From Rhodoferax sp. (GTDB lineage Bacteria; Pseudomonadota; Gammaproteobacteria; Burkholderiales; Burkholderiaceae_C), in contig PKWM01000024.1 in NCBI GenBank assembly GCA_003133245.1, positions 1-64,000 of the forward strand: a stretch of DNA of 64,000 nucleotides. The letters run 5' to 3'. Of the stretch, positions 18,736-25,368 are shown piece by piece. Each line of letters starts with the position of its first letter. Position 1 is the first letter of the stretch. The position numbers were made by a program, and so were the translations under genes. A model generated the notes under the pieces. The model saw only the letters and a program-made list of their open reading frames with translations. It was not told the DNA's origin and did no database searches.

Positions 18736-19368
18736 TCAGCGCTTGTGTTTTTTACCTAGCCTGGACTCGGTGCCCTTGATCAAACGGCTTATGTTTTCCA
18801 AATGACGGTAGATCAGCAGCAGCGATATCAACGACAACGCCAACAGCACGCCCTTGTCCAGGTACCAGGCCAGTCCGTCACCCAAAATGTAATAGACCGG
18901 AACCAACACCGCTGCAGTGAGCGCCGCGAGCGACGAATAGCGAAAAAAATAAACCATGATCAGCCAGGTCAGGCCCGTTGCCAATCCCAAAAACGGGTTG
19001 ATTCCCAGCAGCACACCTAAAGCCGTGGCAACCCCTTTGCCACCGACAAATTTGAAAAATACGGGGTACAGGTGGCCCACAAAAGCCGACAACCCAACCA
19101 GGGCCATGGTGCCTTCTTCCAGACCATAGGGTTTGCCATACCATTTGACCAACAGTACCGGCAGCCAACTTTTGACCATATCGAGCAGCAAGGTGGCAAC
19201 GGCTGCCGCCTTGTTGCCCGAGCGCAGCACGTTGGTGGCGCCGGGGTTTTTGCTGCCGTAAGTACGCGGGTCGTTCAAACCCACTATACGGCTCACAATC
19301 ACCGCAAATGAGAGGGAGCCGATCAGGTAGCCCATTAGGGCTGCGGCCAGAGGGAAATAAGGCTGCAT
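18736..19368 (-). CDS. plsY: Acyl-phosphate:glycerol-3-phosphate acyltransferase PlsY
   Basis: First acylation of glycerol-3-phosphate from acyl-phosphate in phospholipid synthesis. About 210 aa with five to six membrane helices. Family motifs: GSKNPGATNVLRSG in the first cytosolic loop, and GHLYPVFFKFVGGKGVATALG. The ATG at 19368 (MQPYFPLAAALMGYLIGS) is preferred to an earlier in-frame start at 19407 because it places the first helix at the N-terminus. It converges on the glycosyltransferase gene. Confidence 0.93.
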   Translation of the reverse strand: MQPYFPLAAALMGYLIGSLSFAVIVSRIVGLNDPRTYGSKNPGATNVLRSGNKAAAVATLLLDMVKSWLPVLLVKWYGKPYGLEEGTMALVGLSAFVGHLYPVFFKFVGGKGVATALGVLLGINPFLGLATGLTWLIMVYFFRYSSLAALTAAVLVPVYYILGDGLAWYLDKGVLLALSLISLLLIYRHLENISRLIKGTESRLGKKHKR

Positions 19369-19526
19369 GGATTCCAAAAAATATCTCCGGTTATTGCGCC
19401 CAGCCATCAGGGCAGACGGATTCTATTTTGCCTGGCTGTTGTCGCCTCGCTACCGTTCCCTACTCGCACCAGCGCCTGAACGCCAAGGCGCTGGCCGTAA
19501 TAACTATTTCAACCCCGAAAATTGGA

Positions 19527-20012
19527 TCAATCCGCCAGCGCGCACTGCACCGGTTTGGCATCCAGCAGCGACACACAAACTTGCGGATCAAGCGCCACCA
19601 GATAGCCACGCCGTCCGCCATTGATAAGAATTTCCGACAAATCAAGAATTGAAGATTCAATGAATACTGGCATCGCGCGGCGTGTGCCAAACGGTGAGGT
19701 GCCACCGACCAGGTAGCCGCTGTGCCGTTGGGCTACCTCCGGTAGGCAGGGTGCTACTGACTTGGCACCGATCTGGCGGGCCAGGTTTTTGGTCGACACT
19801 TTGCGGTTGCCGTGCATCAACACCACCAAGGGTTTGGCATCCTGGTCTTGCATGATGAGCGTCTTGACCACCCGAAAGGGATCAACCGCCAGCATCTGGG
19901 CACTGTGCAGAGCACCGCCATGCTCCAAGTAGGCGTACGGATGCTCAGTGAAAACCACTTTGTGGTTTTTCAAAAGCTGAGTCGCGGGCGTCTCAGAGAC
20001 GTGTTTAACCAT
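19527..20012 (-). CDS. ybaK: Cys-tRNA(Pro)/Cys-tRNA(Cys) deacylase YbaK
   Basis: Trans-editing enzyme that hydrolyses Cys mis-attached to tRNA-Pro. 161 aa, normal length. The YbaK/EbsC fold is recognised by VVKTLIMQDQDAKPLVVLMHGNRKVSTKNLARQ-type sequence, including the catalytic-region Lys in RKVSTK, and by the C-terminal HSGYLVGGTSPFGTRR motif. It is a stand-alone domain, not an INS domain of ProRS. Starts with ATG at 20012, 38 bp after the rpoH stop on the same strand. Confidence 0.93.
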   Translation of the reverse strand: MVKHVSETPATQLLKNHKVVFTEHPYAYLEHGGALHSAQMLAVDPFRVVKTLIMQDQDAKPLVVLMHGNRKVSTKNLARQIGAKSVAPCLPEVAQRHSGYLVGGTSPFGTRRAMPVFIESSILDLSEILINGGRRGYLVALDPQVCVSLLDAKPVQCALAD

Positions 20013-20050
20013 AGCAAAGGATTGATGCGCTTAAAGCGCCAATAACCGCT

Positions 20051-20992
20051 TTAGGCGTATTCGGTCAATGTTTTTTTCATCTTCTTCATGGCCGCCACTT
20101 CGATTTGACGGATGCGCTCGGCACTCACGCCATAGACTGCCGCCAGTTCGTGCAGCGTCATACCGCCCGAACTGTCATCGTTGACCTTGAGCCAGCGCTC
20201 TTCCACAATTCGCCGACTGCGTTCATCCAGCGCTTCCAGGGCAGTGGCAATGCCGCTGCTGGCCAAAACGTCACGCTGGTGTGCCTCAATCATGGCGGTT
20301 GGTTCATGTTGGGTGTCGGTCAGATAAGCGATCGGGCCAAAAGCGTCTTCACCGTCTTCGGAAGAGCTAGGGTCAAGCAGCACATCGCCGCCCGAGAGTC
20401 GCATTTCCATCTCCAGGACTTCTTCCCGCTTGACATGCAGCTCGGCGGCCATCGCATCAACCTGCTCAACATTGAGGGTTTCGCGGTGCGTGCCCAGATC
20501 GGCATCCGCATCATCGGACTTGTAGCGCTGTTTCATCGAGCGCAAATTGAAAAATAATTTTCGCTGCGCCTTGGTGGTGGCGACTTTGACCATGCGCCAA
20601 TTCTTCAGGATGTATTCGTGCATTTCGGCCTTGATCCAGTGCAGGGCGTAACTCACCAGACGCACGCCCTGGTCGGGGTCAAAGCGCTTGACCGCCTTCA
20701 TCAAACCCACATTGCCTTCCTGAATCAGGTCACCATGTGGCAGACCGTAGCCCAGGTACTGGCGTGACACTTTCACCACCAGGCGCAGGTGCGACAGCAC
20801 TAGCTTGCTGGCGGCCTCCAGGTCGTTGTCGTTTTTGAACTTGCGCGAAAACTCCTGCTCCTGCTCAAGCGTAAGCATGGGCAAGCGATTGCAAGCCGAA
20901 ATATAAGCATCAAGATTGCCCAACGGCGGTACCAGCGCCCACGGATTGGCAACCGTCAAGGCGGCACCAGAAACACTAGTTTGATAAGTCAT
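20051..20992 (-). CDS. rpoH: RNA polymerase heat-shock sigma factor RpoH (sigma-32)
   Basis: Directs RNA polymerase to heat-shock promoters. About 313 aa. Region 2 reads GLPHGDLIQEGNVGLMKAVKRFDP and VSYALHWIKAEMHEYILKNW; the RpoH box KAQRKLFFNLR is present; region 4.2 helix-turn-helix is MTLHELAAVYGVSAERIRQIE. The ATG at 20992 has AAGGAG eight bases upstream and begins MTYQTS; a longer frame from 21013 lacks a signal. A perfect CIRCE operator lies 32 bp upstream, so HrcA probably represses it. Confidence 0.96.
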   Translation of the reverse strand: MTYQTSVSGAALTVANPWALVPPLGNLDAYISACNRLPMLTLEQEQEFSRKFKNDNDLEAASKLVLSHLRLVVKVSRQYLGYGLPHGDLIQEGNVGLMKAVKRFDPDQGVRLVSYALHWIKAEMHEYILKNWRMVKVATTKAQRKLFFNLRSMKQRYKSDDADADLGTHRETLNVEQVDAMAAELHVKREEVLEMEMRLSGGDVLLDPSSSEDGEDAFGPIAYLTDTQHEPTAMIEAHQRDVLASSGIATALEALDERSRRIVEERWLKVNDDSSGGMTLHELAAVYGVSAERIRQIEVAAMKKMKKTLTEYA

Positions 20993-21023
20993 GGCAGAAC
21001 TCCTTTTTCTCACAGTTCCAATG

Positions 21024-21050
21024 TTAGCACTCTCTTGGCAAGAGTGCTAA
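21024..21050 (-). promoter_or_regulatory. CIRCE operator (HrcA site) of rpoH
   Basis: TTAGCACTC, nine bases, GAGTGCTAA: a perfect match to the CIRCE consensus with the canonical 9-base spacer. It lies 32-58 bp upstream of the rpoH start codon. HrcA represses such operators until chaperonin levels fall. Confidence 0.95.
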
Positions 21051-21171
21051 AGGCGAAGCCAAATCGATGTTCTGGCTGCTGCACGTCCACGGACGTCTGA
21101 TGCGGGCGGACAACTCGACCAACTGCACCAGCACCAAAGCGGGAGCCTACTTTTAGCCATGAAGAGCCGTC

Positions 21172-21177
21172 TATAAT
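21172..21177 (+). promoter_or_regulatory. -10 box of tRNA-Thr promoter
   Basis: A perfect TATAAT ends 13 bp before the first tRNA base, the right distance for a tRNA promoter. The -35 region (ACTTTT at 17 bp) is weak. Confidence 0.55.
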
Positions 21178-21190
21178 TCGCCGCTTACCA

Positions 21191-21266
21191 GCCGGTGTAG
21201 CTCAGTCGGTAGAGCAGCTCATTCGTAATGAGAAGGTCGGGTGTTCGATTCATCTCTCCGGCACCA
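21191..21266 (+). tRNA. tRNA-Thr (anticodon CGT)
   Basis: 76 nt including encoded CCA. Acceptor strand GCCGGTG pairs with CTCCGGC (one U-U mismatch); D-loop AGCTCAGTCGGTAGAGC; anticodon arm CTCAT-TCGTA-ATGAG with CGT as anticodon; T-loop TTCGATT, with a T-stem that contains G-U pairs. It reads ACG codons. It borders a region rich in gene fragments and accessory genes, and tRNA genes are common island integration sites. No repeat of its 3' end was found downstream. Confidence 0.93.
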
Positions 21267-21272
21267 AATGAA

Positions 21273-21308
21273 AAGGGGTAGGCTTCCCGGTCTATCCCCT
21301 TCTTCATG
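21273..21308 (+). terminator. Possible terminator after tRNA-Thr
   Basis: AAGGGGTAG and CTATCCCCTT form an imperfect stem (one bulge) seven bases after the tRNA, followed by a weak CTTCTT tail. Placement suits a terminator; strength is uncertain. Confidence 0.4.
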
Positions 21309-21325
21309 TAGTCAGTACGTAACCG

Positions 21326-21760
21326 TTAGTTAATTATGAACCTTTGAGGGTTCCCGATCAACTCCCACTTGACTCTCGAAACGTCGCCCCCTATCCTTTC
21401 GGCTTGTTCCGTTGAAACCCGACCACTTGCAACCGCGCTCTTTGCACATACTGCCAGCGTTTCAAAAATTCCCTTCTCAACCTTTAAGACACTGACTTTA
21501 GAAGTCGGATCGTTCTTCTCGCGGACAAAATCAACCAACCCCAACGATCTAAAAACCATCATCAATTGCAAGCCGACGATCGTAAACTTAAACGAACTCA
21601 TGGGTTTTATAGGATCAGTTAATGGTTCCACATAGTGGTCATCGATGAAATCCGTCCAGGATGCTGCATTTCCACCATTCTTTTTTACCAGCTCATCCAA
21701 CCCAATACAAAACGATGCTAAATCTACGTTTGCATACTCAAATATTCTTCGCGCCATCAC
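21326..21760 (-). CDS. Orphan hypothetical protein
   Basis: A 144-aa soluble protein beginning MMARRIFEYANVDLASFCIGLDELVKKNGG. No family is recognised. Composition and codons are more A+T-rich than the surrounding housekeeping genes, with repeated Lys/Phe/Ile codons, which suits transferred DNA. No membrane helix or signal peptide. It is the first gene beyond tRNA-Thr and stands alone, so it may be island cargo. It is plausible as a real gene because of its length and balanced composition, but this is not proven. Confidence 0.5.
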   Translation of the reverse strand: MMARRIFEYANVDLASFCIGLDELVKKNGGNAASWTDFIDDHYVEPLTDPIKPMSSFKFTIVGLQLMMVFRSLGLVDFVREKNDPTSKVSVLKVEKGIFETLAVCAKSAVASGRVSTEQAERIGGDVSRVKWELIGNPQRFIIN

Positions 21761-21808
21761 TTCAAGGTCAACAGTCCGCAGCGGTATATTGGGCTGGCTG
21801 GGCAGCTT

Positions 21809-22030
21809 TTGTTCCGCTTGAGATCGGATAGGCTACCGGCACCGACGCTGCGTGGGGCCGAAGAGGTTTTTATATCAACTTCTGGAGGCGGTGTGCTGCC
21901 GGTGACAATGGTTGACAACTACGTGATTGGCGAGGGAGAACCCGGTCCGATTACGCGCCGATTGGTCAAAAACTATTGGGCTTGGCACGCTAATCCCGCC
22001 TACAGTCTGCCGATAGATTATTCGCTTTGA
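21809..22030 (+). pseudogene. C-terminal remnant of a class IV (branched-chain/D-amino-acid) aminotransferase
   Basis: The 73-residue frame contains EVFISTSGGGVLPVTMVDNY, then a GEPGPITRRL-like segment and YWAWHANPAYSLPIDY. This matches the C-terminal end of PLP fold-type IV aminotransferases (EVF-STxGG-PV, G-GxPGPxTRRL). The N-terminal two-thirds, including the PLP lysine, is absent upstream. It is a decayed fragment placed just before a second fragment, of dpaL, on the same strand. Confidence 0.65.
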
Positions 22031-22058
22031 TGTTAGAAAATAGCACCACGCGCCCTGA

Positions 22059-22121
22059 TGAAGAAACCACAAAGTGAATCAAGATTTCCCAATTCGCTAT
22101 GTTAATCCGGTCTTTCGCCCG
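22059..22121 (+). pseudogene. 5' fragment of dpaL (duplicate of the 37.9 kb gene start)
   Basis: 63 bases matching the start region of the intact dpaL at 37914-37976 (opposite strand) at 58 of 63 positions. The match includes the GTG start and the first 16 codons (MNQDFPIRYVNPVFRP). Homology stops abruptly after that. It is therefore a diverged partial copy, not an assembly duplicate. Confidence 0.8.
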
Positions 22122-22208
22122 CCGAGCAAAGCGCTGTCGTTGATCCTGCCTGTCACCAATGGCTGGTCGTTCATCATGTGCCCCGCAACAGACCGGCTAA
22201 GTGCCGTC

Positions 22209-23222
22209 CTATTCGCACTGAAGCACGCCTTCTTTGATAAACGTCCTTCCATTAACCGTGATGGTCGGACGTGACATCAAACCGTCGAAATGCGTCGAGC
22301 TCACAATAGTGCCCCCGATATCGCTACGCCCGATGGCTATGTGAGCTGTGCCGAGCGCTTTCTTGTCGTTGCGCACGGCCCCCATGATCGTCGATTTGTG
22401 ATTCAGACCGACTGAAATCTCGGCGGGCGCGGCGTAGGAATTGTGGTCACCGTAAGTTTCGAGGTAGCGCCGCACACCTTCTGCCTCACTCCCGCCTTCG
22501 ATCTTGACAACTCGCCCTGCTTCAACGGTCAGAATGACCGGCTGCGAATAAGGTCCGGGCGGGGCATGACCGCATATGTCCCAGACGACCCTGCCTTCGC
22601 CTGTGCCTTCGAGGGGAGTCGTTCGGCATTCGCCGAAGGGCCAGGTTCCAACGCCACGCTTCTCTCCTTCAGGGACCAGAATACCTTCGCGAACCTTGCC
22701 GCTGCGCTTATCCCCCTTGACGAGCTTGGCCCTCAAATCCGTACCAGCCGGCGTGGTGACGTGGACGTCTCCGCCTTCCATCCAAAACTGCCGCACCCAG
22801 CCCTCTCTCTTGAGGATCAATTGCAGGTCGGATTCGTCGAGCTGACAGCCCGGTGAAGTCAAGATACTAACCGTCGCTTCTTCCATCAAGAGCACGCCGA
22901 CGTTGCCGCGGTGCTCCGAGAATTCCGAGTGCGCTAGCGCAGTCGTTGTCAAGAAGATGCAGATATCGCATCCCTTCATTGCATGGGCGACGACCTTTGT
23001 AGGTTCAGCGGTGTGGTGAGCGCGTGGCGTGTACATCATGAGTGTCGGGTCCGCTCCCTTGCTGCGGATCACTCCCATCACAGCCTGGCAAATCGTAGTG
23101 TCCATGTTCGTATCGGTTACGACCATAACTTCTTCGTCGCGCCGAACATTGCCAAGCGGGAGTTGCAGAGAAGCGATCAGATCGATGATCTTGTTCGCTG
23201 GTGACACGTATTGTTCCAACAT
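22209..23222 (-). CDS. M29 (aminopeptidase T)-like metal-dependent hydrolase
   Basis: 337 aa. The C-terminal half carries the metal-ligand pattern of M29 peptidases: Glu in WPFGE (near 198), Glu in PAEISVGLN (268), His in GTAHIAIG (294), and the HFD pair His311/Asp313. The usual Tyr after the GTxHxALG motif is replaced (GRSDIGG). The same superfamily includes the 2,5-dihydroxypyridine dioxygenase NicX, whose ligands are H/H/D, so hydrolase is favoured but a dioxygenase is not excluded. ATG at 23222 with AAAGG upstream. It is the last gene of the biotin-carboxylase/ABC operon, 81 bp after the carboxyltransferase-like gene. No signal peptide; cytoplasmic, so it probably acts on a small imported substrate rather than proteins. 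Confidence 0.7.
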   Translation of the reverse strand: MLEQYVSPANKIIDLIASLQLPLGNVRRDEEVMVVTDTNMDTTICQAVMGVIRSKGADPTLMMYTPRAHHTAEPTKVVAHAMKGCDICIFLTTTALAHSEFSEHRGNVGVLLMEEATVSILTSPGCQLDESDLQLILKREGWVRQFWMEGGDVHVTTPAGTDLRAKLVKGDKRSGKVREGILVPEGEKRGVGTWPFGECRTTPLEGTGEGRVVWDICGHAPPGPYSQPVILTVEAGRVVKIEGGSEAEGVRRYLETYGDHNSYAAPAEISVGLNHKSTIMGAVRNDKKALGTAHIAIGRSDIGGTIVSSTHFDGLMSRPTITVNGRTFIKEGVLQCE

Positions 23223-23303
23223 TATCGATACCTTTCATCGGCAAGCGCCGAAAAATGAATGAGTTGTTAAGCACCGGGCGGCAAATGCCGGCCCGGATCG
23301 GCG

Positions 23304-24785
23304 TTAGTTTGGGAGTGTGCGCACCTCGGTTGCCAGGCCGACACGCAGATTTCCGCTGCGCACATCGACCATGCGCAGGCGGGGACGCTTTCCCAGTTCC
23401 TTCAGCAAAGCCAGGAGAGGGATCCGGGCGCTGGGATCCCACTCGATGGGTTTTCTGTTCTTGTTGAACGTTTCCAAGGCTGTTGGGTTCAGGAAAAGCG
23501 TCGTCAAGAGATCTTCATCAGATAGCGGCCCTCTTTCAGCCCTCGTCTTGTCCACCATCTTGTCGTAGTAGTGAGCCGTTGGATCGATGAGCGGCTGATC
23601 GCCAACGACGCGATCAAGCACATTTGGATCGATAGGGCCGGGAGATTGGCCGTAGTAGCCGCGGCAATACAAGGCCATCTCCTGAGGAAAAGAAGAATAC
23701 CGTTCGCCTGTGACGACGTTCAGTGTGGCTTGCACGCCGACGAACTGCGAGAACGGAGTGACCATGACTGGATAACCCAGCTCCGCCCGGACTCGCCCCG
23801 ACTCTTCGAGCACCTCGGGCAGGCGGTGTGACATGCCAACGCTTGCCAACTGGCTCTCCAGGTTGGACATCATGCCACCAGGAATTTGATGCTTAATGGT
23901 TTGCTCATATCCGACGGGATCGAATTCGGCGGGCTCGTAGCAGGGCCGCTTCTCCTGATAAGCGGCCCAGTAAAACCAGTCGTCGATTTCCTGCAAACGC
24001 CGCTCGTCCAGATCGACTGTGCGTCCTTCATCGCGGGCCAGTTGCACGATGGTCGCGTGCGGCGGAAAAGAATGTCCATTCGCCAAAGGTGTGCAAGCGC
24101 CCCACAAGACGTCGATGCCTTGCCGGATGGCTTCGCGATAGCACGGAGTTGACACGCCACTGTTCGGGTGGGTGGAGAAATGCAGTTCCATGGCGGGCAG
24201 TGCGGCGCGCACGCGACCGACCAGCGTGCGAGCGCGTTCCGGCAGCATCGACCCGCACGGGTCGGCGATGACGACTGCATCGACGCCCAGGGTGGCCAAT
24301 TCTCTTGCCTTGGCCACGTAGTAATCGTCCGTATGGACCGGGCTTACTGCGAACGTCAGAAGCCCTTTGACATGAAAGCCGAGCTCCTTTCCGACTTGCA
24401 CGTGAAATGCGATGTTGCGGAAATCATTCAAGCCATCGAACACCTTTATGCTGTGCACGCCGGCCTTGCTCAGAGTCTTGAGAAATAGCTCGACGACGTC
24501 GTTTGGCTTGAGAAACCAGCCAACAACATTGCGGGAGCGGACCAGAAAATCGAAATCGGTATTCGGCATGTGCTGGCGCAGCAGTCGCAGCCGCTCCCAT
24601 GGGTTCTCATATAGGTACATGGCCGCCGTTTCAAATGAGACGGGAGCCATCGCAGCTACCTGATAAAAGCCAGCGGCGTCCATTACCGGAGCGATGGGCA
24701 GCATCCACTTTGTCTTCATTCGCGTGGCCCACAGGGCCTGCTGCCCCATGCGCAGGCTTTCGTCCAATATCTTTAGCGGCTTCAT
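23304..24785 (-). CDS. Divergent pyruvate carboxyltransferase-like protein lacking metal ligands
   Basis: 493 aa, aligned end to end with the TIM-barrel carboxyltransferase of oxaloacetate decarboxylase alpha / pyruvate carboxylase. Family blocks: LDESLRMGQQALWATRMKTK, ENPWERLRLLRQHMPNT, IKVFDGLNDFRN, VMVTPFSQFVGVQATLNVVT. At the metal site, Asp of RDAHQ is Met13, the carbamylated Lys of IKDM is Ala174 (IADP), and the first His of the HxH pair is Ser204 (LHFSTH); only His206 remains. Arg12, Gln16, Arg83 and the catalytic-type Thr of VTPFSQ are kept. Its ATG overlaps the carrier gene stop... more exactly, the carrier TGA overlaps this ATG (ATGA) at 24782-24785. It probably accepts carboxyl groups from the neighbouring biotin carrier, or has a new activity. 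Metal-free chemistry is inferred, not shown. Confidence 0.8.
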   Translation of the reverse strand: MKPLKILDESLRMGQQALWATRMKTKWMLPIAPVMDAAGFYQVAAMAPVSFETAAMYLYENPWERLRLLRQHMPNTDFDFLVRSRNVVGWFLKPNDVVELFLKTLSKAGVHSIKVFDGLNDFRNIAFHVQVGKELGFHVKGLLTFAVSPVHTDDYYVAKARELATLGVDAVVIADPCGSMLPERARTLVGRVRAALPAMELHFSTHPNSGVSTPCYREAIRQGIDVLWGACTPLANGHSFPPHATIVQLARDEGRTVDLDERRLQEIDDWFYWAAYQEKRPCYEPAEFDPVGYEQTIKHQIPGGMMSNLESQLASVGMSHRLPEVLEESGRVRAELGYPVMVTPFSQFVGVQATLNVVTGERYSSFPQEMALYCRGYYGQSPGPIDPNVLDRVVGDQPLIDPTAHYYDKMVDKTRAERGPLSDEDLLTTLFLNPTALETFNKNRKPIEWDPSARIPLLALLKELGKRPRLRMVDVRSGNLRVGLATEVRTLPN

Positions 24786-25300
24786 TCGATCATCTCCGGA
24801 TCGATCACCGCTAGAACCTGCCCAAACCCCACGAGTTCCTCGTTGACTACGCAGATCTTCGTGACCACACCCGAGCAAGGCGCAGTGACGTGGTTCATCA
24901 GTTTCATGATCTCAATGATGCCCACAACGTCGCCTCTTTTGATAGCTGAGCCCACCTCCGTGAAAGGTGGCTCACCCGGTTGTGGGCAGCGGTAAAAGAT
25001 GCCCGCGAGCGGGGCGATCACGGGTTCGCCTTCTGCCTCCGCTCTCGCATCAACCTGAACCGCGGCCGCCATCACTAAATCGCGCACGGGCTCGGAAAGC
25101 ACAGCCTCCGACGTTGCCAATGTTGGTGACCGGGTTGCGGATTGCTGCTTCAACGATGGCTGTTCTTCATCCCGCACCACTCGCAGCTTCAGATCTCCCA
25201 GTTCCAATTGCAATTCTTGAAATGAGGTTTCGTCAACCAACCGGAGAATACGGATCACGTCACTAAAATTCAGGTAATAGGCAATCTTCTGCTCTGTCAA
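24782..25300 (-). CDS. Biotin carboxyl carrier protein, AccB-like
   Basis: 172 aa. The N-terminal half resembles AccB (VIRILRLVDETSFQELQLELGDLKLRV), followed by an Ala/Thr-rich linker. The C-terminal biotinyl domain has APLAGIFYRCPQPGEPPFTEVG and the biotin acceptor Lys in IEIMKLMNHVTAP. It is a second, specialised carrier separate from any fatty-acid accB. The start is a TTG at 25300 with AAGGAG seven bases upstream. That Shine-Dalgarno and start lie inside a 20-bp tandem duplication. It is cotranscribed with biotin carboxylase (68 bp upstream) and overlaps the carboxyltransferase-like gene. Confidence 0.88.
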   Translation of the reverse strand: MTEQKIAYYLNFSDVIRILRLVDETSFQELQLELGDLKLRVVRDEEQPSLKQQSATRSPTLATSEAVLSEPVRDLVMAAAVQVDARAEAEGEPVIAPLAGIFYRCPQPGEPPFTEVGSAIKRGDVVGIIEIMKLMNHVTAPCSGVVTKICVVNEELVGFGQVLAVIDPEMIE

Positions 25301-25335
25301 TTTAAGCTCCTTGTAGTCAATTTAAGCTCCTTGTA
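25296..25335 (-). repeat. 20-bp tandem duplication of the carrier gene's RBS and start
   Basis: Two perfect copies, 25296-25315 and 25316-25335, each containing AAGGAGCTTAAATTG on the minus strand. The upstream copy offers a decoy TTG that opens a seven-codon frame ending in TGA exactly at the real start region. This may tune translation of the biotin carrier. Confidence 0.9.
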
Positions 25336-25368
25336 AACTGCATCCATCCACATTCGACGGTCTGGCTC

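Noticed and set aside
21247..21266. Search for a repeated 3' end of tRNA-Thr (att site)
   Set aside because: Short CGGCACCA-like matches occur by chance (for example near 34985), but none longer than about 8 bases with a sensible position.
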